Source: JAGLSB01 sp023135955 (GTDB taxonomy: Bacteria; Bacteroidota; Bacteroidia; Bacteroidales; GCA-2748055). From it: a stretch of DNA of 14,614 bases. The stretch covers positions 1 through 14,614 of the forward strand of contig DAOVIO010000100.1 in NCBI GenBank assembly GCA_030673645.1. The letters are read 5' to 3'. The notes under the pieces are model-generated. The model did no database searches, was not told the DNA's origin, and was given only the letters and a program-made list of their open reading frames with translations. Below, piece by piece: positions 1 to 6,889 of the stretch (position 1 is its first letter; each line of letters opens with the position of its first letter). A program made the position numbers and the translations under genes.

Positions 1-1
1 A

Positions 2-151
2 AGAAACTACAAAATTACAAGTAATACCAGAAAAGATCTTGAAGATACCCGGGAAGAATTTGATGCTTTCCGAAAAACATCACGGGAAAAACAAGAACAA
101 ACTGTTATTAATCACTTTAATGAGATAAAGAAATTGAAAGGCGGGGTGTAG
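2..151 (+). CDS. C-terminal fragment of an unidentified charged protein (5' end outside window)
   Basis: An open frame runs in from the left edge and ends at TAG 149-151, giving 49 visible residues. The peptide is very rich in Lys, Arg, Glu and Asp and ends in LKGGV. Its spacing of hydrophobic residues suggests one or two amphipathic helices, possibly a coiled coil. I do not recognise the family. The reading is supported by its protein-like composition and by its position: it stops 11 bases before the convergent leuB stop codon, as expected for tightly packed neighbours. A second plus-strand frame is also open to about base 127 but reads less like a protein, so the frame choice is probable rather than certain. 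Confidence 0.5.
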   Translation, partial: RNYKITSNTRKDLEDTREEFDAFRKTSREKQEQTVINHFNEIKKLKGGV

Positions 152-180
152 GTGGCGCGTCCCTACAATAACCGCGCACC
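151..180. repeat. GC-rich imperfect hairpin covering the 3' end of leuB
   Basis: GGTG (151-154) pairs with CACC (177-180) and CGCG (156-159) with CGCG (173-176). One G is bulged at 155 and the loop is 13 bases. The arms are far more GC-rich than their surroundings. The hairpin covers exactly the last five leuB codons plus its stop and touches the stop codon of the convergent gene. No U-run follows on either strand, so a simple intrinsic terminator is unlikely. By general appearance it resembles one half of a dispersed REP-like element, but family membership is not shown by this sequence. Confidence 0.45.
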
Positions 181-1236
181 AACAATATTAGCAATCCAAT
201 CACCTACTTCTGATGTCTTATAAGATTTTTCTTCTGAAATATCTTCAGTGACAATATCTTTCTCCAATGATTTATCGACAGCATCCCTAATGGCTTTTGC
301 TTCTTCTCCAAGGTTGAATGATACTTCGAGCATCATTGCAGCGGATAAAATTGTTGCAAGAGGATTTGCAATATCTTTTCCTGTTGCCTGTGGATAAGAA
401 CCGTGTATAGGCTCAAAAACTGAAGTATGTATCCCTACCGATGCTGAAGGCAAGAGTCCGAGTGAACCTGTGATTACACTCGCTTCATCAGATAAAATAT
501 CTCCAAACATATTTTCAGTTACTATTACATCGAACTTCTTGGGCCACTGAATGATTTGCATTGCGGCATTGTCAACAAACATATAATCGACTTCAATATC
601 TTTATAATCCGGCTCCATCTCCTGCACAGTTTCTCTCCAGAGTCGTGAAGTTGCAAGAATATTAGCTTTATCAACAACTGTAAGTCTTTTATTCCTTTTT
701 CGAGCATATTCAAAACCAAGTTTTACAATACGCACAATTTCATCTTTTGTGTAGACCAGTGTATCAAAGGCTTTAGTTCGATCTTCCGATCTCCCTCTGG
801 GCTCTCCAAAATAAATCCCACCTGTCAACTCTCTTACAACCACAAAATCGGCACCATCTATTAAGTCTTTTCTTAAAGGTGATTTATGAAGCAGTGACTG
901 AAAAGTACTTACTGGTCTAATATTGGCATATAGTCCAAGTTTCTTCCTCATTTCAAGCAGGCCCTGCTCTGGTCTTACTGTCGCATTCGGATCATTATCA
1001 TATTTAGGGTCACCAATGGCCCCAAATAATACTGCATCTGAATCCATACAAAGCTGATGGGTTTCTTCCGGATATGGATTCCCGGTTTTATCGATTGCAA
1101 TTGCCCCAACAAGTGCATGTGTATATTCAAATTCGTGATTGAATTTTTTACCAACTGCATTTAATACTTTAATAGCCTGCTCAATTATTTCCGGTCCTAT
1201 TCCGTCTCCTGATAATACTGCAATTTTAAATTTCAT
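163..1236 (-). CDS. leuB: 3-isopropylmalate dehydrogenase
   Basis: LeuB oxidises and decarboxylates (2R,3S)-3-isopropylmalate to 2-oxoisocaproate with NAD+ in the cytoplasm. In a citramalate pathway it also converts 3-methylmalate to 2-oxobutyrate. The 357 residues are the normal family length. Visible family residues are the three substrate arginines R97, R107 and R135 (in RELTGGIYFGEPRGR), Y142, K190 (VDKANIL), the metal-binding D222, D246 and D250 (ENMFGDILSDEA), and the NAD-binding region EPIHGS at 275-280 with GKDIANP at 286-292. The ATG at 1236 gives the standard start MKFKIAVLSGDGIGPE. It is the last gene of the leuC-leuD-cimA-leuB operon, 18 bases after cimA. The C-terminal GARLL and the stop lie in a GC-rich hairpin, so the tail may be slightly altered by a repeat. 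Confidence 0.97.
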   Translation of the reverse strand: MKFKIAVLSGDGIGPEIIEQAIKVLNAVGKKFNHEFEYTHALVGAIAIDKTGNPYPEETHQLCMDSDAVLFGAIGDPKYDNDPNATVRPEQGLLEMRKKLGLYANIRPVSTFQSLLHKSPLRKDLIDGADFVVVRELTGGIYFGEPRGRSEDRTKAFDTLVYTKDEIVRIVKLGFEYARKRNKRLTVVDKANILATSRLWRETVQEMEPDYKDIEVDYMFVDNAAMQIIQWPKKFDVIVTENMFGDILSDEASVITGSLGLLPSASVGIHTSVFEPIHGSYPQATGKDIANPLATILSAAMMLEVSFNLGEEAKAIRDAVDKSLEKDIVTEDISEEKSYKTSEVGDWIANIVGARLL

Positions 1237-1254
1237 GTTTTAATTTTTCTGATT

Positions 1255-2775
1255 TTATTTCTCCATAGTCTCAATAAGATTCAACATCCTTATTGTACCT
1301 TTTATAGCTGCTACCGTTTGGTCTGAATCCAATCCCCTGGTTTTAAAATACTTACCCTTCAGGTCCCATGTAATTAAGCACTCACAGAGGGCATCCGATT
1401 TTCCTCCGGGAGGAATACTGACTACATAATCTTTAATAACAGGGTGCGGTCTTTCCAAGCTATCATAAATACCCCACAATGCTCTTATAAAAGCATTGTA
1501 TTGTCCATCGCCAGAGGCAGTACCTTCATAATCTTTTCCCTCGATATCAATGCTTAATGTTGCCGTCGACCTTAAGCCTGCAGCAACTGAAAGAGAATAA
1601 TTTCTAATTTTAATCTTCTCAACTACTTTTTTACTCCTGAGTACATCAGAAATAATATATGGAAGATCTTCCTTTGTTACTACTTCCTTCTTATCGCCCA
1701 GCTCAATTACTTTTTGAGTAACGAGCTTCATTTCCTCTTTTGTAAGTTCAATTCCCAGTTCCTCAAGATTTTTATGAATACTTGCCTTCCCCGACATTTT
1801 CCCAAGAGCATATTGCCGTTTTCTACCAAATCTTTCAGGTATTAAATCATTGAAATACAAATTATCCTTCTGATCTCCGTCAGCATGGATTCCGCTTGTT
1901 TGCGTAAAAACATTTTCACCTATCAAAGGTTTATTTGCCGGAATTCTGATTCCCGAGAACCTCTCAATAATCTTACTAACTGTATATAGCTTTTCCTCAT
2001 TTACCGACATCTTATATCCAAGATGATCAATTACAATACCAATTACACTTGAAAGAGGAACATTCCCTGCCCTCTCCCCCAGCCCATTCACAGTGGTATG
2101 AATACCAGAGATTCCAGCTTGAATTGCAGAATATACATTTGCAGTGGCAAGATCATAATCGTTGTGTGCATGAAAATCAAAGTTCAGATCAGGATATCTA
2201 TCAACCATATCCTTGCACATCTCAAATGTCTCTTTATGATTTAAGATTCCAAGCGTATCGGGTAGCATAAATCTGTCAATCTTTTCATCTTTCAGATTGT
2301 TGAGCATAAAATATACATATTCTCTCGAAGTTCTCATCCCGTTCGACCAGTCTTCAAAATAAATATTTACTCTGAAGCCCATTTTTTCAGCATTCCTTAC
2401 AACTTCACGGATATCACTAACGTGCTCTTCAGGAGTTTTACGCAACTGTAACTCACAATGCTTCAAAGATCCTTTTGTTAAAAGATTGATAACTCTTCCG
2501 CCGGCTTCCTTTATCCAATTCAAAGATTCCATACCATCAACAAAACCCAGGATCTCAACTTTGTCAGTGTAGCCATTTTTCTTTGCCCAGTCTAATATCA
2601 GTTTGGCTCCTTTATATTCTCCTTCCGAAACTCTTGCAGAAGCAATCTCTACACGGTCTATTTTCAGATCTTCAAGTAATAGCTTGGCAATAGCAAGCTT
2701 TTCACTTTCTGTAAATGATACACTGCTAGTCTGCTCTCCATCTCTGAGAGTAGTATCCATTATACTTATTTGCAT
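1255..2775 (-). CDS. cimA: (R)-citramalate synthase (Leptospira-type CimA); 2-isopropylmalate synthase less likely
   Basis: This 506-residue DRE-TIM metallolyase has a HMGL-like TIM barrel (about 1-285), a linker subdomain, and a LeuA-type C-terminal regulatory domain (about 385-506). Catalytic and metal residues are visible: R11 and D12 in DTTLRDGEQ, H202 and H204 in FDFHAHND, and N238 in GLGERAGN. From memory, Leptospira interrogans CimA recognises pyruvate through L81, L104, Y144, E146 and T179. With a constant offset of five residues these fall on L76, L99, Y139, E141 and T174 here, all identical. The inferred reaction is pyruvate plus acetyl-CoA to citramalate, the first step of threonine-independent isoleucine synthesis. 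LeuCD and LeuB from the same operon would complete the route to 2-oxobutyrate. The C-terminal domain implies feedback control, by isoleucine in the Leptospira enzyme. Database labels for such genes are often just isopropylmalate/homocitrate synthase family. Confidence 0.8.
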   Translation of the reverse strand: MQISIMDTTLRDGEQTSSVSFTESEKLAIAKLLLEDLKIDRVEIASARVSEGEYKGAKLILDWAKKNGYTDKVEILGFVDGMESLNWIKEAGGRVINLLTKGSLKHCELQLRKTPEEHVSDIREVVRNAEKMGFRVNIYFEDWSNGMRTSREYVYFMLNNLKDEKIDRFMLPDTLGILNHKETFEMCKDMVDRYPDLNFDFHAHNDYDLATANVYSAIQAGISGIHTTVNGLGERAGNVPLSSVIGIVIDHLGYKMSVNEEKLYTVSKIIERFSGIRIPANKPLIGENVFTQTSGIHADGDQKDNLYFNDLIPERFGRKRQYALGKMSGKASIHKNLEELGIELTKEEMKLVTQKVIELGDKKEVVTKEDLPYIISDVLRSKKVVEKIKIRNYSLSVAAGLRSTATLSIDIEGKDYEGTASGDGQYNAFIRALWGIYDSLERPHPVIKDYVVSIPPGGKSDALCECLITWDLKGKYFKTRGLDSDQTVAAIKGTIRMLNLIETMEK

Positions 2776-2786
2776 GACGAGGAATT

Positions 2787-3377
2787 TTAATTTCTCTTTT
2801 CGAAGACTTCGATTTTATCTTTAATATTCAATAGATAATCTATGTCGTCATATCCATTGAGTAGACATTCTTTCTTATAGGAATTTATTTCAAATACCTC
2901 TTTTTGTCCTGTGGTACTAATAGTGATTTCCTGTTTCCCGAGGTCGATAGTAAAAGAAGTGTCTGAATCTTTTTCGATTTCATTAAAAATTATCTCCAAA
3001 AATTCTGATGAAACCTGGATAGGTAAAACACCATTATTGAGAGCGTTATTCTTAAAAATATCTGCGAAGAAGCTTGAAACAACTACTTTGAAACCATAAT
3101 CGTGAATAGCCCAGGCAGCGTGTTCTCTACTGGAACCACTACCAAAATTCTTTCCTGCAACGAGAATATTTCCATTATATTTCTCATTATTCAGGACAAA
3201 ATCAACTTTAGGCTGATCATTTTTATCAAACCTCCAGTCGCGAAACAGATTATCTCCAAATCCATCGCGAGTAGTCGCTTTTAGGAATCTAGCAGGAATA
3301 ATCTGATCTGTATCCACATTCTCAATATTGATTGGAACTGCTGAAGATTCTATATATGTAAATTTTTCTGATGGCAT
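2787..3377 (-). CDS. leuD: 3-isopropylmalate dehydratase small subunit
   Basis: LeuD is the swivelling small subunit of isopropylmalate isomerase. With LeuC it interconverts 2- and 3-isopropylmalate, and it can process citramalate to 3-methylmalate when paired with a citramalate synthase. The 196 residues are the usual bacterial length. Family motifs are NVDTDQIIPARFL at 20-32 and GSGSSREHAAWA at 79-90, followed by the conserved SSFFADIFKNNALNNGVLPI stretch. The ATG at 3377 gives a normal N-terminus with no targeting signal. It lies 16 bases after leuC and 11 bases before cimA, so the subunits are co-transcribed. Confidence 0.97.
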   Translation of the reverse strand: MPSEKFTYIESSAVPINIENVDTDQIIPARFLKATTRDGFGDNLFRDWRFDKNDQPKVDFVLNNEKYNGNILVAGKNFGSGSSREHAAWAIHDYGFKVVVSSFFADIFKNNALNNGVLPIQVSSEFLEIIFNEIEKDSDTSFTIDLGKQEITISTTGQKEVFEINSYKKECLLNGYDDIDYLLNIKDKIEVFEKRN

Positions 3378-3393
3378 AATTGGCTTCTTTTAA

Positions 3394-4794
3394 TTATAAC
3401 ATTGTTTTTGGATCCACAATTGTTCCTGTTACGGCTATGGCTGCTGCTGTAAGCGGACTGGCAAGCATTGTTCGTGATCCTGGACCCTGACGTCCTTCAA
3501 AGTTTCTGTTCGATGTTGCAACTGCTAGTTTTCCTTCAGGAATTTTATCATCGTTCATAGCCAGACAAGCAGAACAACCCGGCTGTCTGAGTTTGAATCC
3601 GGCTTCTTCAAGAACTTCAGTAATTCCTTCTTGCTTTGCCTGTTTTTCAACCTGCTTTGACCCTGGCACTATCCACGCAGTAATATTTTCTGCCTTTTTC
3701 TTTCCTTTAACAAACTCAGCAACTACTCTTAGATCTTCAATCCTTCCGTTTGTGCAGCTACCTACAAAAACATAATCGACAGGCTTTCCCGTAATTTTAT
3801 CTCCTGCCTGAAATCCCATATATTTCAATGACTTCTGATAACTATTTAATTCCGATTTCTCAATCTCTGATTCATGAGGAATATTATCCTTGATTTTTGC
3901 TCCCATACCCGGATTTGTTCCATATGTAATCATAGGCTCAATATCGGTAGCATCAAAATTGAATTCTTTATCAAAGACTGCATCCTCATCTGTTTTTAGC
4001 TTTTTCCATTTCTCTACGGCTGCATCATAATCGCCTCCTTTAGGTGCAAATTCGCGACCTTTGATATATTCAAAAGTAGTTTCATCAGGAGCAATCAGCC
4101 CTCCTCTTGCTCCACTTTCAATACTCATATTACAAACTGTCATTCTGCCCTCCATGGATAGACCACGGATTGCTGAACCTGCAAATTCAATAAAATGGCC
4201 TGTTCCGCCGCTTGTACTTATTTTCGATATAACATAGAGTATAATATCTTTTGCCGAAACACCTGTTGAAAGTTTGCCTTCAATATTAATCCTCATCTTT
4301 TTAGGCTTTGGCTGAAGTATGCATTGAGTAGCAAGAACCATCTCAACCTCACTTGTACCAATGCCAAAAGCTACACTTCCAAATGCACCATGAGTTGAAG
4401 TATGACTGTCGCCACAAACCATAGTCATTCCGGGTTGTGTTATACCCAGTTCAGGACCTATAACATGAACTATTCCCTGAAATGGATGATTTAAGCCATA
4501 GAGTGTAATGCCGTGTCGATCACAATTCTCTGTAAGCTTATTTACCTGAAACCGTGAAAGCTGATCTCTGATTTCCAGATGTTGATCTATTGTTGGAATA
4601 TTATGATCTGGAGTAGCTACTGTATTTTCCGGCCTAAAAACTTTCAATCCACGTTTTTCTATTCCCGCAAAAGCCTGCGGACTTGTTACCTCATGAATAA
4701 GATGCTTATCGATATATACAACAGACGGCCCGTCTTTAATTTCATCTACAACATATGCATCCCAAACCTTGTCAAATAATGTTTTTCCTGCCAC
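3394..4794 (-). CDS. leuC: 3-isopropylmalate dehydratase large subunit
   Basis: LeuC is the aconitase-superfamily large subunit that carries the [4Fe-4S] cluster of isopropylmalate isomerase. The cluster ligands are C347 (VGSCTNGR), C407 and C410 (GCSACLAMN). The conserved CGDSHTSTHGAFG lies at 127-139. The length of 466 residues is typical. The start codon is GTG at 4792-4794: in-frame stops lie just upstream (TAG two codons back), and the resulting MAGKTLFDKVWDAYVV aligns with other LeuC N-termini, so GTG is the only sensible start. It is the first gene of the operon and faces the GH27 genes divergently across 623 bases. Confidence 0.97.
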   Translation of the reverse strand: MAGKTLFDKVWDAYVVDEIKDGPSVVYIDKHLIHEVTSPQAFAGIEKRGLKVFRPENTVATPDHNIPTIDQHLEIRDQLSRFQVNKLTENCDRHGITLYGLNHPFQGIVHVIGPELGITQPGMTMVCGDSHTSTHGAFGSVAFGIGTSEVEMVLATQCILQPKPKKMRINIEGKLSTGVSAKDIILYVISKISTSGGTGHFIEFAGSAIRGLSMEGRMTVCNMSIESGARGGLIAPDETTFEYIKGREFAPKGGDYDAAVEKWKKLKTDEDAVFDKEFNFDATDIEPMITYGTNPGMGAKIKDNIPHESEIEKSELNSYQKSLKYMGFQAGDKITGKPVDYVFVGSCTNGRIEDLRVVAEFVKGKKKAENITAWIVPGSKQVEKQAKQEGITEVLEEAGFKLRQPGCSACLAMNDDKIPEGKLAVATSNRNFEGRQGPGSRTMLASPLTAAAIAVTGTIVDPKTML

Positions 4795-4897
4795 AATCTA
4801 ATTTTAGTGATCAAGAATATACTTCTCTAATAGAAACAAAAAATGCTACAATGAGTGAGCTGGTATACTAATGATCTGGTTTATAATTGCAAGGGCA

Positions 4898-4905
4898 CAA
4901 ATTTA
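4898..4905 (-). promoter_or_regulatory. Possible -7 promoter box for the leuC operon
   Basis: Read on the minus strand this is TAAATTTG, which matches the Bacteroidota -7 consensus TAnnTTTG. It would start transcription near 4890 and leave a leader of roughly 95 bases before the leuC GTG. No TTTG -33 box stands at the usual distance, and the sequence is AT-rich, so chance is possible. I saw no leader peptide with an ATG and no attenuator-like hairpin in this leader. Confidence 0.33.
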
Positions 4906-5182
4906 AGAAAGAAATTAAAGAATTATGTAATAAATCGACAGTTTTAATAATAATTTAAAAGATAATCATACCCTTTTGTTAACTTTTGAAATATTCCCAG
5001 CTATTTTGATAGCTAAATATCTCTTCATTTTTTACTTGAGTCAACACAAATCTTACAAAAATTTATATCTTAGTGTTTTATTCAGGTTGATGGTCCTCTA
5101 TAACTATCGGGGGTTTGTGGTGGCTCTATTGTGTATCAATAAAGGTTCAGAACATTTACCACGGAGTGGTTAAACTCAAATA

Positions 5183-5207
5183 ACCCCGGGTACTTGCTAC
5201 CCAGGGT
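5183..5207. repeat. GC-rich hairpin within the intergenic repeat cluster
   Basis: ACCCCGGGTA (5183-5192) faces TACCCAGGGT (5198-5207) across a five-base CTTGC loop, giving nine of ten pairs. It is the most stable hairpin in the cluster. A shorter hairpin, CCAC/GTGG at 5159-5169, lies just to its left. No T-run follows, so it does not look like an intrinsic terminator. Confidence 0.6.
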
Positions 5208-5220
5208 AAAACAACGCAAT

Positions 5221-5260
5221 GACCATCAACCCCGGAGCGGGTTGCCAATGTTTGATGGCC
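5221..5260. repeat. Two-tier stem-loop within the intergenic repeat cluster
   Basis: The inner stem CAACCC (5227-5232) pairs with GGGTTG (5239-5244) around a CGGAGC loop. An outer tier, GACCATCAA (5221-5229), is complementary to TTGATGGCC (5252-5260) at eight of nine positions. The two tiers overlap at 5227-5229, so they are partly alternative pairings. The left arm is also the perfect complement of 5085-5095, so three copies of one short motif occur in alternating orientation. Confidence 0.55.
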
Positions 5261-5281
5261 ACTCACAGATTCGTTCTTTAA

Positions 5282-5289
5282 TATTTTTG
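5282..5289 (+). promoter_or_regulatory. Possible -7 promoter box for the GH27 gene pair
   Basis: TATTTTTG matches the Bacteroidota TAnnTTTG box about 130 bases before the first GH27 start. It lies inside the repeat cluster. The nearest upstream TTTG (5251-5254) is 27 bases away, longer than the usual spacing of about 19-21. This is a weak prediction in AT-rich DNA. Confidence 0.25.
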
Positions 5290-5417
5290 TTTATGTAATT
5301 GACAATGCAACACCCTCCGGGCTTTGAAAAAAATAAGATCTTGGTAAATAACTTGATACACAAGCTTTGGAAATACCTCCGTTACTATGCAACATATCTT
5401 AATTAATTTAAATTATT

Positions 5418-6854
5418 ATGAAAAAAATTGCACCAATTCTGTTTCTTGTATTAATGTTTTCCTGTGATCCTACAACAAAATCATTACCAGATAGCGAATC
5501 TATAGTTAGCCAGGTTGCCATAACTCCTCCAATGGGATGGAATAGTTTTGATGCATACGATTGTCGTATAAATGAAGAAGATTTTAAGGCTACGGTAGAT
5601 GTTATGGCTGAGAAACTACTTCCTTTCGGGTGGGAGTACGCTGTAATTGACTACATCTGGTGGCATCCGGAACCCGGAAACTGGGCAACACCAAGGCGTT
5701 TTGGACATCCCAACCTTCGCTATAATGCTGACGGCAGTCCATTGCACCCTGAATATGTTACTATGGACGAATATGGAAGATTACTTCCCTCAGTGGAAAG
5801 GTTTCCTTCTGCTGCTAATGGTAAAGGATTCAAGCCTATAGCAGACTATGTGCATAGCAAAGGATTGAAATTTGGTATTCATATAATGCGTGGCATCCAC
5901 CGCAAAGCATGGTCAGATGGTAGTCCAATTATGGGTACAGAATTAACAGCCAAAGATATTGCTGAGACGCAAGATACATGTACCTGGTGCAATCATATGT
6001 TCGGAGTAGACCATACCAAACCCGGAGCCCAGGAGTATTACAACTCCATTTTTGAATTGTATGCTGAATGGGGTGTGGACTTTATCAAAGCTGATGATAT
6101 TACGGTACCTCCTTATCATAAAGGAGAAATTGAAATGATACATAATGCAATCGAAAACTGCGGGCGACCAATCGTGCTGAGTCTCTCACCCGGCGAATCT
6201 CCCTTATCGAGAGCTAATCACCTAAAGGAATACAGCAATATGTGGAGAATTTCGGCTGATTTCTGGGACAATTGGCCTGAACTTCACCATAGTTTCGATC
6301 TCCTTAACCAGTGGGCCCCTCATATTGGACCAGGTCATTGGCCCGATGCAGACATGCTACCTATAGGAAAAATTGCACTGAATAACAGACCTCGAGGGAT
6401 CGAAAGATATACGCTATTTACCTGGAATGAACAGATCACATTAATGACATTGTTTTCAATAGCCCGTTCCCCGCTAATGCTGGGGGCAGACCTTCTCAGT
6501 TTAAAAGATTCAACTTTATTCCTCCTAACCAACGATGAAGTATTATATGTAAATCAACATAGTACAAACAACAGACAGATTATTAAGCGAAATTACAGAA
6601 ATAAGAAAACAGGAGAGATGATCGAATATGCCATTTGGGCAGCTGATGATCCGGAAAGTGATGATAAATTTATTGCCTTATTCAATCTAAGTGATACGAA
6701 AAAAGAAGTCTGTTTTAACATGGAATGGGAATACTTCAGGGGTGAATGGAAGGTTAGAGATTTGTGGGAGAAAAAAGACATAGGAAAAGCTGAGGGTGAT
6801 TTGTGTGCAGAGATAGGTCCCCACGGTTCTGTTCTTTATAGATTAAGCAAATAA
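5418..6854 (+). CDS. GH27 family glycoside hydrolase, predicted lipoprotein (alpha-galactosidase-like)
   Basis: This 478-residue retaining glycosidase has an N-terminal signal ending in a lipobox-like LMFSC with lipidation at C16, so it is probably anchored to a membrane facing the periplasm or cell surface. The GH27 barrel begins with TPPMGWNSFD (37-46). The expected nucleophile is D226 in FIKADD (KxD motif) and the acid/base D281 in MWRISADFWD. RSPLMLGADL (350-359) and a beta-sandwich from about 390 to the end complete the fold. The usual IDDxW motif reads IDYIW (77-81), and the O2-binding region reads SLSPGE (255-260), so the sugar specificity may not be plain alpha-galactose. Beta-L-arabinopyranosidase or another GH27 activity is possible. 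It is 35 bases upstream of a paralogue that is about half identical by eye, and the two are probably co-transcribed. The ATG at 5418 is chosen because it gives the full signal. Confidence 0.88.
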   Translation: MKKIAPILFLVLMFSCDPTTKSLPDSESIVSQVAITPPMGWNSFDAYDCRINEEDFKATVDVMAEKLLPFGWEYAVIDYIWWHPEPGNWATPRRFGHPNLRYNADGSPLHPEYVTMDEYGRLLPSVERFPSAANGKGFKPIADYVHSKGLKFGIHIMRGIHRKAWSDGSPIMGTELTAKDIAETQDTCTWCNHMFGVDHTKPGAQEYYNSIFELYAEWGVDFIKADDITVPPYHKGEIEMIHNAIENCGRPIVLSLSPGESPLSRANHLKEYSNMWRISADFWDNWPELHHSFDLLNQWAPHIGPGHWPDADMLPIGKIALNNRPRGIERYTLFTWNEQITLMTLFSIARSPLMLGADLLSLKDSTLFLLTNDEVLYVNQHSTNNRQIIKRNYRNKKTGEMIEYAIWAADDPESDDKFIALFNLSDTKKEVCFNMEWEYFRGEWKVRDLWEKKDIGKAEGDLCAEIGPHGSVLYRLSK

Positions 6855-6889
6855 TTTTAAGAATTTTTTCCAACTGTAAATCAATTATT

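Larger units (their letters stand above)
5085..5390. repeat. Cluster of REP-like inverted repeats and hairpins filling the leuC/GH27 intergenic region
   Basis: Two perfect 11-base inverted repeats are visible: GGTTGATGGTC (5085-5095) with GACCATCAACC (5221-5231), and TTGTGTATCAA (5129-5139) with TTGATACACAA (5353-5363). TTTACCA (5155-5161) and TGGTAAA (5342-5348) are also complementary and nested in the same order, with different inner spacing. The flanks look related as well: a CGGGGGTTT-like stretch near 5108 and, on the opposite strand, CGGAGGTATTT near 5380. Between them are several short hairpins with CCCCGG or CCGGAG cores. The picture fits two diverged copies of one element in opposite orientation (BIME-like). 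Similar motifs recur as dispersed repeats in environmental Bacteroidota, by recollection only. No gene is convincing in 4795-5417. Confidence 0.6.

Noticed and set aside
4795..4897. Possible leader peptide or attenuator upstream of leuC
   Set aside because: On the minus strand there is no ATG-led short frame with Leu or Ile codon runs and no terminator-like hairpin in the leader.
4976..5173. A 65-codon plus-strand open frame in the leuC/GH27 intergenic region
   Set aside because: It needs a TTG start, runs into the inverted-repeat cluster, and its hydrophobic then irregular sequence resembles translated AT-rich noncoding DNA.
5155..5207. Intergenic hairpins as intrinsic terminators
   Set aside because: No T-run follows on either strand, and no gene ends into this region because both flanking genes start from it.
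5085..5260. A CRISPR array, suggested by repeated short motifs
   Set aside because: The motifs are inverted, unequal in length and irregularly spaced; there are no uniform direct repeats or cas genes.
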